The notes below the pieces were generated by a model. It did not search any database. It had not been told where the DNA came from and saw only the letters and a program-made list of their open reading frames with translations. DNA of 64,000 bases from Mycolicibacterium elephantis DSM 44368 (GTDB taxonomy: Bacteria > Actinomycetota > Actinomycetes > Mycobacteriales > Mycobacteriaceae): the NCBI RefSeq assembly GCF_004014805.1, contig NZ_ATDN01000022.1, forward strand, positions 1 through 64,000, given 5' to 3'. How positions within the stretch are numbered: the first letter of the stretch is position 1; each line of letters opens with the position of its first letter. A program made the position numbers and the translations under genes. Below, piece by piece: positions 51,134 through 60,055 of the stretch.

Positions 51134-51979
51134 GTGTTCCGCCGTATCACCACGCTCGTCGGCGCCGCCGCGGTCGCGAGCGCAGCTGTCGTTGGACTGT
51201 CCGCAGGCGTCGCACCCGCCGATCCCGGGTGCCCCGACGTGCACTGGTTCGGCGCCGCGGGCTCCGGCCAGCGCGACGGGCACATGAGCGCCAACGCGGG
51301 CATGGGCGACGACATCTACCAGTCCTACCTCGATCTGCAGCGGCTGGTGCAGCGTGACGGGCGCACGATGACGGCCGAGGCCGTCGTATACCCCGCCATC
51401 GCCGTGCCCGACGAGGACGCCGGCGTCGGTGACTGGCTCGGCTTCATGGACAGCGTCGACGTCGGCGCCGAGGCACTCGACGCGCAGTACGCGGCCTTCA
51501 CCCAGCGTTGCCCCGGCACCAAGGTCGTGCTCGCGGGTTACTCACAGGGCGCGATGGTGGTGCACCGCAACCTGCACACCCTCGGCGCCAACCCGAATGT
51601 GGCGGCCGCGTTGCTCATCGCCGACGGTGACCGCCTGCCCGCCGACCCCACGCTCAACATCGGTTCCGTCACATCGGTTCCCGGCGCCGGAAAGGGCGTC
51701 GCGCAGGACTGGCCCATCCTCGCTGGTGCTCCCGCGCCGCTGCCTCCCGCCATCGGCAGCCGCACCATCAGCGTGTGCGAACTCGGCGACGCGGTCTGCG
51801 ACTACGACCCCGACGCCGACGAGGTGTCGAAGGTCTCGATGGTGATCCACACCAGCTACACCACCTCCGCAGGCGGATACCGGTGGACGCAGCCGCTGTA
51901 CGAGCTTCTCGGCCCCGCGCCCAGCCCGTCGCAGGCCCAACCGGTCACGCCGCTGGCCGCGACGACGCAGACTCCGTAG
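51134..51979 (+). CDS. secreted cutinase-family esterase
   Basis: A 281-residue exported protein: signal peptide residues 1-29 ending in APAD, then CPDVHWFGAAGSGQR, and GYSQGAMVVHRN carrying the nucleophile Ser. The Asp and His of the triad fall in CELGDAVCDYDPDAD and MVIHTSY. Conserved cysteines form two likely disulphides. Mycobacterial cutinases act as lipases, phospholipases or esterases at the cell surface. GTG start at 51134. The 3' end overlaps the convergent MFS gene by 35 bp. Confidence 0.9.
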   Translation: MFRRITTLVGAAAVASAAVVGLSAGVAPADPGCPDVHWFGAAGSGQRDGHMSANAGMGDDIYQSYLDLQRLVQRDGRTMTAEAVVYPAIAVPDEDAGVGDWLGFMDSVDVGAEALDAQYAAFTQRCPGTKVVLAGYSQGAMVVHRNLHTLGANPNVAAALLIADGDRLPADPTLNIGSVTSVPGAGKGVAQDWPILAGAPAPLPPAIGSRTISVCELGDAVCDYDPDADEVSKVSMVIHTSYTTSAGGYRWTQPLYELLGPAPSPSQAQPVTPLAATTQTP

Positions 51980-53336
51980 CGGTCCGACGGGCAGACAGCA
52001 GGACCGCTGATCCGGCCGGCAGCAGCAACATCGCCAGCACGACGAGGATGACGTCGACGGCACCCGCCGTCGTCATTCCACTGCGCTGCAGCATCTCCAG
52101 TACGGTCGCCGAGACCGCGACGCCGACGCCGCCGATCGTCACCATCGCGGTCAGCGTCACGCCGGCGGCCTCGCCGGCCCGCTCGGGGCGAACCGCCGCC
52201 TGAGTCGCCACCGTGGTGAACGCGTACACCAGGCCGAGCGTGAAACCGCACGCCGTGAGCGCAGGCAGGTAGAGCAGCCAACCATCGGAAACGGCCAACG
52301 TGGCCAGGCACAGCGCGGCGATCACGGTCGTCGCACCCATGACCGCAACGGGCGGGCGGGTGGCGCCCAGCCTGCCCGACAACACCCCGCCGAGCGCCGC
52401 GCCTGCCGACGGGCCGAGAAACACCAGCCCGGCGGTCAGCGGGTCGAGGCCGCGCGCCTGCTGCAGGTAGAGCGTGGACAGAAAGATCGTCACGGCGTAC
52501 GCGATGTTCGAAATGGTCCCCGCGACCACGAGAATCACGAACTTCGGGTTTCTGGCCAGCGACAGGTCGACCAGGGGCCAGCGGATTCTGTTCTCCGCGA
52601 CAACGAACCCGGCCATTGCCGCCAGGGCGCCGGCGAACAACAGCAGCGTGGACCCCGAGAGCCATCCCCAACTCGGCGCGCGGTCAAACGTCAACGTGAA
52701 CAATCCGATTGCGGCCGTGATCAGAGCCAGGCCGGTGATGTCGAGACGTCGGGGCACCGTGTGGTCGTGCGACTCGGCGATGCTCCACGCGCCGATCACG
52801 AGGCAGGCGAGGACAAGTGGAAGGTTCAGCCAGAAGATCCACCGCCAGCCGACGGTGTCGGTGAGCAGGCCGCCGATCAGCGGGCCGCCGGCGTTTCCCA
52901 AAGCCGCTATGCCGTAAGCCAATCCGATGGCAGGGCCGGCCTTCGCCGCGGGAAAAGCGTTGGTCAGCACGCTGATCGAGACCGGGAAGATCAGCGCCGC
53001 ACCCAGACCCTGTATGGCGCGAAAGACGATGAGCACGGTCACCGTCGGCGCCAGCGCGCATGCGGCCGATGCCAAGCCGAACAGCGCCACCCCGGCCAAC
53101 AACGCCCGACGGCGCCCGTAGATGTCGCCGATCCGGCCTGCGGGCACCATGAACGCCCCCAGCGTCAGCATGTACACGCTGATGATCCACTGCAGGTCGG
53201 TCGCGGTGCTGCCGAACTCGGCCGCCATCCGCGGGAGCGCGAGGTTCATCGCGAAGTAGTCGATCTGCACGCAGAACAGAGCGATCGAGACGGCGGCCAA
53301 GGTCCAGCGCGCCTGAGAGGGTCCGGTCGACGTCAC
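51945..53336 (-). CDS. MFS transporter, DHA2-like drug exporter
   Basis: A 463-residue transporter with the 12-14 helix plan of the DHA2 drug:H+ antiporter group. Motif A-like GRIGDIYGRRRALLAG lies after helix 2, and the antiporter motif C region GIAALGNAGGPLIGGLLTDTVGWRWIFWLNLP is evident in pieces. The GTG at 53336 begins VTSTGPSQARW just before the first helix. Substrate unknown. Divergent from the SHOCT protein across 72 bp. Confidence 0.9.
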   Translation of the reverse strand: MTSTGPSQARWTLAAVSIALFCVQIDYFAMNLALPRMAAEFGSTATDLQWIISVYMLTLGAFMVPAGRIGDIYGRRRALLAGVALFGLASAACALAPTVTVLIVFRAIQGLGAALIFPVSISVLTNAFPAAKAGPAIGLAYGIAALGNAGGPLIGGLLTDTVGWRWIFWLNLPLVLACLVIGAWSIAESHDHTVPRRLDITGLALITAAIGLFTLTFDRAPSWGWLSGSTLLLFAGALAAMAGFVVAENRIRWPLVDLSLARNPKFVILVVAGTISNIAYAVTIFLSTLYLQQARGLDPLTAGLVFLGPSAGAALGGVLSGRLGATRPPVAVMGATTVIAALCLATLAVSDGWLLYLPALTACGFTLGLVYAFTTVATQAAVRPERAGEAAGVTLTAMVTIGGVGVAVSATVLEMLQRSGMTTAGAVDVILVVLAMLLLPAGSAVLLSARRTATESASSRPAA

Positions 53337-53408
53337 CGATCGACGATACGGCTCACATCCGCTCGAATGGCGATAATCTAGGCATCCCTGCGACGACGGG
53401 AGCCGGCC

Positions 53409-54236
53409 ATGTCCACATTCTGGCGTTACCTCCGAATCCAGGCGTTCGTCCTGCTGTGCGGCATCGTCGGGCCGATCTTCCTGGTCGTCTACTTCGCGAT
53501 GGGCGCCGACCCGATGCTGCAGTGGATGTTCTGGATCGGCCTGCTCATCACCGCCCTCGATGTGCTGATCGCCCTGGGGATCACGGCGGCCGGGGCGACC
53601 GCGAAGGCCAAGACCGCCGCGCTCGAGCAGGCCGGCGTGTTGGCGCTCGCGCAAGTCGTCGGCATCCACGAGACCGGCACCCGCATCAACGAACAGCCGC
53701 TGGTCAAGCTGGATCTGCAGATTTCGGGGCCGGGCATCGCTCCCTTCGCCAGCCAGGATCGGGTGCTCGCCTCGGTTTCCCGGTTGCCGATGATCACCAG
53801 CCGCAAGCTGGTCGCGATCGTGGACCCGATGACCAACGAGTATCAAATCGATTGGGAACGAAGCAGTTTGGTCAGCGGCATGATGCCCGCCAACTTCACC
53901 ATGGCCGACGACAACACGACCTACGACCTCAGCGGGCAAGTCGAACCGCTGATGGAGATCCTGCAGATACTCAAGGCTCACAACATCGCTCTGAACAACA
54001 TGATCGATCTGCGCTCCAATCCTGTTGCACGTCAACAGGTTCAGGATGTGGTGCGGCGTACCGTGGCCAAGCCGGCACCGGCGCAACAGGCCGCGCCCGC
54101 CCCGGGCCCCGTGCTGACCCCGCCGGAACCGTCAACCGCGCAACGCCTGCAGGAGCTCGAGACGTTACGCGCCACCGGCGCGATCACCGAAGACGAATAC
54201 ACCGCCAAGCGACAGCAAATTCTGGCTGATCTGTAA
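53409..54236 (+). CDS. membrane protein with C-terminal SHOCT domain
   Basis: A 275-residue protein. Two transmembrane helices lie at about 10-32 and 38-60; a soluble middle (LVKLDLQISGPG, RVLASVSRLPMITSRKLVAIVDP) and a Pro/Ala-rich spacer follow. The last 30 residues match a SHOCT motif (RLQELETLRATGAITEDEYTAKRQQILADL, here read in two parts), thought to mediate oligomerisation. Function unknown. An ATG at 53409 begins the hydrophobic segment. Confidence 0.8.
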   Translation: MSTFWRYLRIQAFVLLCGIVGPIFLVVYFAMGADPMLQWMFWIGLLITALDVLIALGITAAGATAKAKTAALEQAGVLALAQVVGIHETGTRINEQPLVKLDLQISGPGIAPFASQDRVLASVSRLPMITSRKLVAIVDPMTNEYQIDWERSSLVSGMMPANFTMADDNTTYDLSGQVEPLMEILQILKAHNIALNNMIDLRSNPVARQQVQDVVRRTVAKPAPAQQAAPAPGPVLTPPEPSTAQRLQELETLRATGAITEDEYTAKRQQILADL

Positions 54237-54310
54237 ATTCGTTCAGCGCAGCGCTTGTCGAGCTGATGACGTCCCGCCGTGCCGTGTCACGGCAGTCAGG
54301 GCGCGCGGTG

Positions 54311-54823
54311 ATGACGGATCCGCTGGAGAACCGGCAGGTTCGCGCTCCGTCGCTGAGCGACGCGCTCATCCCGCTCATCGCTCTCGCGGTCCTCATCGGC
54401 GGCGCGATCGCGTTGTTCGGCATCGACGCCCTCGACGGCCCAGTCCAGGTGGCGCTCGTATTGTGTTGCGCGGTCGCGGCACTCATCGCGCTGAAGAACG
54501 GGCACCCCTGGACTCAGGTTCAAGAAGCCGGTCAGGGCGCGCTGTCGTCCATCACCAGCGCGTTGTTCATCCTGCTGGCCGTCGGCGCGTTGATCGGCAC
54601 CTGGAATCTGTCCGGAACCATCCCGACGCTCGTCTACTACGGGATCCAGGTGCTCTCGCCGGGTTACTTCTACGTCGCCACCGCGGTCATCTGCGGGCGT
54701 CGCGCTGCTGGAGCATTTCGGTCTGATCGACCGGCTGGTGCGGCCGCTGATCGACGCCGCGAAGTCGACGGGACGGTTGTACCTGTCGGTTTTCCTCAGC
54801 GGCATCGGACTCAACATCGTCGA
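54311..54823 (+). pseudogene. NhaC-type Na+/H+ antiporter remnant with internal deletion
   Basis: The N-terminal part of an NhaC antiporter (SLSDALIPLIALAVLIGG, VQEAGQGALSSITSALFIL, YFYVATAVICG) runs from 54311 to about 54698 in one frame. It then jumps, in another frame, to a late antiporter segment (LLEHFGLIDRLVRPLIDAAK and LYLSVFLSGIGLNI) at 54702-54820. The intervening half of the protein is missing and the true C-terminus is replaced by arginine deiminase sequence, so no transporter can be made. Confidence 0.78.
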
Positions 54824-55937
54824 CGTGCTCTGGGTGCAGAACGCCCGCCGGGACCACTTCGACTTCATCGACAAGATGCGCGACCGCGACGTCGAGGTGG
54901 TCGAACTGCACGACGTGCTGACCGAGACGATGAGTGACCCCGAGGCGAAGGCGTGGCTGCTGGACCGCAAGATCGTGGCCAACGAGGTGGGGCTGGGACT
55001 CATCAACGAGACCCGCAGCTACCTCGACTCGCTGCAGCCGCGGCGGCTGGCCGAGCTGCTCATCGGCGGGATGTCCACCCGCGACCTGCCCAAGGACATG
55101 CAGTCCGGCTACCGCGCGCTGGCACGCGAAAGCACCGGCGTCGCAGAGTATCTGATGCCGCCGCTGCCGAACACCCTCTACACCCGCGACACCACCTGCT
55201 GGATCTACGGTGGGCTGACGCTCAACCCGTTGTACTGGCCCGCGCGTCACGACGAGACTTTGTTGATGAAGGCAATCTACCTGTTCCATCCCGACTTCGT
55301 CGGATCGCAGATCTTGTGGGGTGATCCCGGACAGGCTTGGGGCTCAGCCACATTCGAGGGCAGCGACGTGCTGGTTCCCGGGCAGGGCGTGGTGATCATC
55401 GGCATGAGCGAACGCACGTCGCGCCAGGCCATCACCCAGGTGGCCGCCCAGCTGTTCGCCGAAGGCGCTGCGACACAGGTGATCGTGGCGGGTATGCCCA
55501 AGCTGCGGTCGGCGATGCACCTGGACACGATCTTCACCTTCGCCGACCGCGACGTGGTGACCATCTATCCCGAGATCGTCGACAACATGCAGACGTTCAC
55601 CCTCTATCCCAGCGATAGGGAACCCGGTGTGGAGGTGGTGGAGGCGACCAAGCCGTTCCTGGAGGTGGTGGCCGCCGCGCTCGGGCTCAGCGAGCTGCGG
55701 GTGGTGGAGACCGGCGGCACGGCCTACGACTCCGAGCGTCAACAGTGGGACAGCGGCAACAACCTCGTCGCCGTCGAACCGGGTGTGGTGTTCGCCTACG
55801 ACCGCAACACCCACACCAACACGCTGCTGCGCCGCGCCGGCGTCGAGGTGATCACGATCGTGGGGGCCGAGCTCGGCCGTGGCCGCGGCGGCGGGCACTG
55901 CATGACGTGCCCGATCGCCCGCGACCCCCTGGACTAG
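54738..55937 (+). CDS. arginine deiminase, N-terminally truncated and fused to NhaC remnant
   Basis: The frame from about 54824 is arginine deiminase (arginine to citrulline plus ammonia): VLWVQNARRDHFDFIDKM, TRDTTCWIYGGLTLNP, FHPDF and the terminal GRGRGGGHCMTCPIARDPL with catalytic Cys. About 45 residues that normally precede the DDVLWVQNARR block, including arginine-contacting positions, are missing. In their place the frame continues from NhaC (first possible GTG 54738), giving a 399-residue chimera. Activity is doubtful. In other actinobacteria nhaC-like and arginine deiminase genes are adjacent, so one deletion could have fused neighbours. Confidence 0.75.
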   Translation: MRPLIDAAKSTGRLYLSVFLSGIGLNIVDVLWVQNARRDHFDFIDKMRDRDVEVVELHDVLTETMSDPEAKAWLLDRKIVANEVGLGLINETRSYLDSLQPRRLAELLIGGMSTRDLPKDMQSGYRALARESTGVAEYLMPPLPNTLYTRDTTCWIYGGLTLNPLYWPARHDETLLMKAIYLFHPDFVGSQILWGDPGQAWGSATFEGSDVLVPGQGVVIIGMSERTSRQAITQVAAQLFAEGAATQVIVAGMPKLRSAMHLDTIFTFADRDVVTIYPEIVDNMQTFTLYPSDREPGVEVVEATKPFLEVVAAALGLSELRVVETGGTAYDSERQQWDSGNNLVAVEPGVVFAYDRNTHTNTLLRRAGVEVITIVGAELGRGRGGGHCMTCPIARDPLD

Positions 55938-55955
55938 TGGGGGTCTGGCAGGGAC

Positions 55956-55969
55956 TAGAACACGTTTCA
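55956..55969. promoter_or_regulatory. KstR-type operator
   Basis: TAGAACACGTTTCA fits the KstR consensus TNNAACNNGTTNNA at every fixed position, 44 bp upstream of the SDR start. KstR is the TetR repressor of sterol catabolism genes in mycobacteria. This is a match to consensus only. Confidence 0.65.
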
Positions 55970-56013
55970 GTTCGGCTGTTAGCCTGGTCCGCAGCATCCC
56001 GAAAGGAGCAGCG

Positions 56014-56868
56014 GTGACGGCAGCTGACGGTCCCCTGACCGGGCGAGTGGCATTCATCACGGGCGCCGCCCGCGGTCAGGGCCGCGCGCATGCGATCCGG
56101 CTGGCCAACGACGGCGCCGACATCATCGCGATCGACATCTGCGGCCCGATCTCCGAGACCATCACCTATCCGCTGGCCACCCCGGAAGAACTGGCCGAGA
56201 CGGTGCGGGCGGTGGAGGCCACCGGCCGCAAGGTGCTGGCCCGCCAGGTCGACGTGCGCGACCTGGCCGCGCTGCAGCAGGTGGTGGCCGACGCCGTCGA
56301 GCAGTTCGGCCGGCTCGACATCGTGGTCGCCAACGCCGGGGTGCTGAGCTGGGGCCGGATCTGGGAGATGTCCGAAGAGCAGTGGAACACCGTCATCGAC
56401 GTCAACCTCAACGGCACCTGGCGCACCCTGCGGGCCGCGGTGCCCGCGATGATCGAGGCAGGCAACGGCGGCTCGATCGTCATCGTCAGCTCCTCGGCCG
56501 GGCTGAAGGCCACGCCGGGCAACGCCCACTACGCCGCCTCCAAACACGGCCTGACCGCGCTGACGAACTCACTTGCGTTGGAAGCCGGCGAATTCGGCAT
56601 CCGGGTCAACTCCATCCACCCGTATTCGATCGACACGCCGATGGTGGAGAAGGACGCGATGATGGCGCTGTTCGCCAAGCATCCGTCGTTCATCCACAGC
56701 TTCGCGCCGATGCCGTATCAGCCGGTCAACCACCAGGGCAAGAAGGGGCTGCAGGAATTCATGACGGCCGAGGAGGTTTCGGACGTGGTGGCGTGGCTGG
56801 CCAGCGACGCGTCCGCGACGATCTCAGGCAGCCAGATCGCCGTGGACCGCGGCACGATGAAGTACTGA
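56014..56868 (+). CDS. SDR-family oxidoreductase, mycofactocin-coupled type
   Basis: A 284-residue short-chain dehydrogenase at the Rv0687 position. The cofactor motif is FITGAARGQGRAHAIRLA. The aspartate-rich strand IIAIDICGPI and the extended insert before the NNAG-like VVANAGV are typical of mycofactocin-coupled SDRs, which keep NAD bound and pass electrons to mycofactocin. The catalytic Ser and YAASK are present. Its neighbour is a ferredoxin-reductase-like protein and the mft operon follows 6 kb later. GTG start at 56014 after an AAAGGAG site. A KstR-type box lies upstream. Confidence 0.9.
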   Translation: MTAADGPLTGRVAFITGAARGQGRAHAIRLANDGADIIAIDICGPISETITYPLATPEELAETVRAVEATGRKVLARQVDVRDLAALQQVVADAVEQFGRLDIVVANAGVLSWGRIWEMSEEQWNTVIDVNLNGTWRTLRAAVPAMIEAGNGGSIVIVSSSAGLKATPGNAHYAASKHGLTALTNSLALEAGEFGIRVNSIHPYSIDTPMVEKDAMMALFAKHPSFIHSFAPMPYQPVNHQGKKGLQEFMTAEEVSDVVAWLASDASATISGSQIAVDRGTMKY

Positions 56869-56933
56869 CCGTTCGCCGGCCTCATCGAGGGGGTGGCGGA
56901 CAAATCCCCGCGCGGATCGTGTAAAAACTGCGC

Positions 56934-58106
56934 ATGACCACTTCTAGGGGCATCGTGATCGTCGGTGGCGGGCTGGCGGCTGCCCGCACAGCCGAACAGC
57001 TGCGTCGTTCGGAATACACCGGCCCGGTGACCATCGTCAGCGACGAGGACCACCTGCCCTATGACCGTCCGCCGCTGTCCAAGGAAGTCCTGCGCGCCGA
57101 GATCGACGACGTCACGCTCAAGCCCGCGGAGTTCTACGAGGAGAACGACATCACCGTGCTCCTCTCCAACGGGGCCCGCTCGGTGGACACCGCCGCCAAG
57201 ACGCTGACACTGGCCGACGGCACCGAGCTGGGCTACGACGAGCTGATCGTCGCCACCGGCCTGGTGCCCAAGCGGATTCCGTCGTTCCCGGATCTGGCGG
57301 GCATCCACGTGCTGCGCAACTTCGACGAGAGCCTGGCGCTGCGCAAGGAGGCGGCTTCGGCGCAGCGCGCGGTCGTCGTCGGCGCCGGTTTCATCGGCTG
57401 CGAGGTCGCGGCCAGCCTGCGCAAGCTGGGCGTCGCGGTTTCGCTGGTCGAACCGCAGCCCGCGCCGCTGGCGTCGGTGCTCGGTCAGCAGATCGGCGAG
57501 CTGGTGGCCCGGCTGCACCGCGCCGAGGGCGTCGACGTGTACTGCGGCGCCGGGGTCGCCGAGGTGCGCGGGACCGATCGGGTCGAGAAGGTGGTGCTCA
57601 GCGACGGCACCGAGCTGCGCGCCGACCTCGTCGTCGTCGGCATCGGCTCACGTCCGGCCACCGACTGGCTGCAGGGCTCCGGCATCGAGCTGGACAACGG
57701 CGTCGTCTGCGACGCGGCCGGCCGGACCAGCGCGCCGAACGTGTGGGCGATCGGGGACGTCGCGTCGTGGCGCAACACTGTGGGACACCAAGTGCGCGTT
57801 GAACATTGGAGCAATGTCGCCGACCAGGCCCGCGTCCTGGTGCCCGCGCTGCTCGGGCAGGAGGTGCCTGCGGTGACCACCGTGCCGTATTTCTGGAGCG
57901 ACCAGTACGACGTCAAGATCCAGTGCCTCGGCGAACCCGAGGCCACCGACACCGTGCACGTCGTCGAGGACGACGGACGCAAGTTCCTGGCGTTCTACGA
58001 GCGCGACGGCGTGGTCGCCGGGGTGGTCGGCGGCGGTATGCCCGGCAAGGTGATGAAGACCCGCAGCAAGATCGCTGCGGGTGCCCCCATCGCCGACGTC
58101 CTCTAG
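56934..58106 (+). CDS. FAD-dependent ferredoxin/rubredoxin reductase-like protein
   Basis: A 390-residue two-dinucleotide-fold flavoprotein at the Rv0688 position. FAD motif IVIVGGGLAAARTAEQLR; NAD motif AVVVGAGFIGCEVAASLRKLG; the C-terminal FAD contact NVWAIGDVASW. These reductases feed electrons from NAD(P)H to ferredoxins of P450 or dioxygenase systems. It is 65 bp after the SDR in the same direction and is likely co-transcribed. Confidence 0.92.
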   Translation: MTTSRGIVIVGGGLAAARTAEQLRRSEYTGPVTIVSDEDHLPYDRPPLSKEVLRAEIDDVTLKPAEFYEENDITVLLSNGARSVDTAAKTLTLADGTELGYDELIVATGLVPKRIPSFPDLAGIHVLRNFDESLALRKEAASAQRAVVVGAGFIGCEVAASLRKLGVAVSLVEPQPAPLASVLGQQIGELVARLHRAEGVDVYCGAGVAEVRGTDRVEKVVLSDGTELRADLVVVGIGSRPATDWLQGSGIELDNGVVCDAAGRTSAPNVWAIGDVASWRNTVGHQVRVEHWSNVADQARVLVPALLGQEVPAVTTVPYFWSDQYDVKIQCLGEPEATDTVHVVEDDGRKFLAFYERDGVVAGVVGGGMPGKVMKTRSKIAAGAPIADVL

Positions 58107-58112
58107 ACCGGC

Positions 58113-58161
58113 GATTTCGGTGCGCCAACCATCGCTGAGCGCGGGTTAGCGCACCGAAATC
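58113..58161. terminator. bidirectional hairpin between convergent genes
   Basis: Perfect 13-bp arms GATTTCGGTGCGC and GCGCACCGAAATC flank a loop with a further AACC/GGTT pair. It starts 6 bp after the reductase stop and ends 1 bp before the convergent VOC gene's stop. Its sequence differs from the 60-bp families. Confidence 0.75.
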
Positions 58162-58162
58162 C

Positions 58163-59446
58163 CTAGAACTCGCCGAGGTAGAAGCGGGTGCCCTGGTCGT
58201 CGGTGCACAGCGCCGACTTCCCGTAGGCCTGCTGCGACGGCGGGTCGATCACCGTGCCGCCGGCCTCGATCACCCGGGCGACCGCGGCGTCGACGTCCTC
58301 GACGGTCCACATCGGGACGGTCACCGACTGGCTGCCGCCTCCGGCGACGCCGGCCATCGGCTGGGTGTACTGGATCTGCCAGCCGTCGTCGACCCGGCCG
58401 GGCTCGAACGACCAGAAGAGGATCCGGCTGTAGAACGCCTTGAACGCGGTCGAGTCGGCGACCTCATACGTGATGTACGAAAGCTCGCCCGGCCCAGCCC
58501 CGTTGAGCTTCGGCCGCGGTGTGCCGGGCGCGGGCTCGAACACCGCGAAAGGTGCTCCCGCCGGGTCGTTCGCGTCCAGCACGGTGCCGAAGTCGAGCTC
58601 CCGCACCTCGCCGACGGTGCCGCCGCCGTCGAGGATGGACTGCCTGGCGCCGGCCAGGTCGGTGACCGCGTAGCAGCAGAACAGCGTGGGCGCACCCGGC
58701 ACCGAGAAGATCCCGATGGGCTGCTCGGTGTTGGTGACCTGGCGGGCGGCCGGGTCGAACGTCCAGCCCAGCACGTGGCCGTAGAACGCCGCCGCCCGGT
58801 CGGCGTCGGGCGTCCACAACGAGACGTAGCCGACGTCGCCGTGCTGGATCGGGGTCGATGCGCCGGTCAGCGGCCCGCTGAGCGTCCAGCGGTGCCCGAA
58901 CGGGTCGACAATGGCGGCGCTGCGTGAGCCGTGGGCTTCCCGGACCTCCTGCTGCACCGTCGCGCCCCGGTCGCGAGCGCGCTCGACGGCGGCATCGGCG
59001 TCGGGAACGGCAACCATCAGCATCACGGAAGCCGCCCGCGGGGCAGGGGATTTCATGCCGATCTCGGGATACTCGTCGGCGAGATAGAACACGCCGCCCG
59101 CCAGCGCCAGCTCGGCATGGCCGATGCGGCCGTCGTCCATCACGATCGGCTCGCCGACCAGCGTGGCTCCCAGCGCATCGACGTACCAGGCGATGGCCTC
59201 GCGCGCGTTGGGCACCGCGAGATAGGGCACCGCGGCCGACCGCGGCACGCTGGTCGAGGCGGTTGTGGGTTCGGCCAGTTCGGCGATGGCGGTGTCGGTG
59301 CCACTCATGACTACTCCTTGAGCTCGATTGGGAAGGGACACAGCTGCTTCGAGTCGTGCGCGCAGCCGAGCCGCGAACGCCGGATCCGGCTGGACCGGAA
59401 GTTCGTCGCCGCGCAGCACGGACAACGGGTCGTGGCTGTTGTTCAC
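58163..59446 (-). CDS. VOC-family protein with two glyoxalase modules
   Basis: A 427-residue protein. A short N-terminal segment (about 1-46: DPLSVLRG, DPAFAARLRARLEAA) is followed by an N-terminal VOC-like module (VPYLAVPNAREAIAWYVDALGATL) and then two more paired betaalphabeta units (GYVSLWTPDADRAAAFYGHVLGW and ELSYITYEVADSTAFKAFYSRIL). The GTG at 59446 is chosen over ATG 59308 because a GGAAGGAGGGAAGTC ribosome site precedes it and the start overlaps the sigma-factor stop by GTGA. The N-terminal segment would serve in sigma-factor interaction. Substrate unknown. Confidence 0.78.
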   Translation of the reverse strand: MNNSHDPLSVLRGDELPVQPDPAFAARLRARLEAAVSLPNRAQGVVMSGTDTAIAELAEPTTASTSVPRSAAVPYLAVPNAREAIAWYVDALGATLVGEPIVMDDGRIGHAELALAGGVFYLADEYPEIGMKSPAPRAASVMLMVAVPDADAAVERARDRGATVQQEVREAHGSRSAAIVDPFGHRWTLSGPLTGASTPIQHGDVGYVSLWTPDADRAAAFYGHVLGWTFDPAARQVTNTEQPIGIFSVPGAPTLFCCYAVTDLAGARQSILDGGGTVGEVRELDFGTVLDANDPAGAPFAVFEPAPGTPRPKLNGAGPGELSYITYEVADSTAFKAFYSRILFWSFEPGRVDDGWQIQYTQPMAGVAGGGSQSVTVPMWTVEDVDAAVARVIEAGGTVIDPPSQQAYGKSALCTDDQGTRFYLGEF

Positions 59447-59967
59447 GACTTCCCTCCTTCCGGCTCCGGATAGTGCGCTCTGAAGGCGCGGCGGGCCCGC
59501 ACCAACAGCGCCTCGGTGGCATGCACGGTGCGGCCGATCAGCTCGGCACACTCGGGCACCGAACAGTCGTCCATGTAGCGCAGCGCCAGCACGGTGCGGT
59601 GCTGTTCGGGCAGCTTCGCGAGCACGCTCTCGGCGACGATGCGATCCAGCTCGGCGTCCCAGTCGTCGGGTGCGTCGAGCGGCTCGGGCAGCTCGGCGAC
59701 GGGGACCGAGAACCGGTCGTGACGGCGGCGGTAGTGGTCGGCCAGTTTGTGGCGGGCCACCCCGAACAGCCACGGCACGCTGATCGGCGGCGGAGCGTTC
59801 TTGCGGGCGGCGTCCATCGCCGCCAGAAAGGTCTCCGACGTCAGGTCCTCGGCGGTGCCCCGGTCCCCGCAGCGCCGGACGAAGTAGCCGTAAACGGCCG
59901 GCAGTGCTTCGTCGTACAGCGCCAGCAGGGCCCGTGGAGCGTCGTCGCCATCCGATTCGGCGCTCAC
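59443..59967 (-). CDS. ECF-type RNA polymerase sigma factor
   Basis: A 174-residue extracytoplasmic-function sigma factor with region 2 (YDEALPAVYGYFVRRCGDRGTAEDLTSETFLAAM, in parts) and region 4 (VLAKLPEQHRTVLALRYMDDCSVPECAELIGRTVHATEALLVRARRAF, in parts). The GTG at 59967 begins the protein-like part; the upstream extension is low-quality. The translationally coupled VOC-family gene probably acts in the same pathway, in place of a classical anti-sigma factor. Confidence 0.88.
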   Translation of the reverse strand: MSAESDGDDAPRALLALYDEALPAVYGYFVRRCGDRGTAEDLTSETFLAAMDAARKNAPPPISVPWLFGVARHKLADHYRRRHDRFSVPVAELPEPLDAPDDWDAELDRIVAESVLAKLPEQHRTVLALRYMDDCSVPECAELIGRTVHATEALLVRARRAFRAHYPEPEGGKS

Positions 59968-60055
59968 ACCCTTATCGTCGCCATTGGCGCCCGAACTCCG
60001 ACGCCTCAATGCGAAAAAAGTTTTCGCGCCACCGCTCAGCGCTCGCGGAGGGTTT

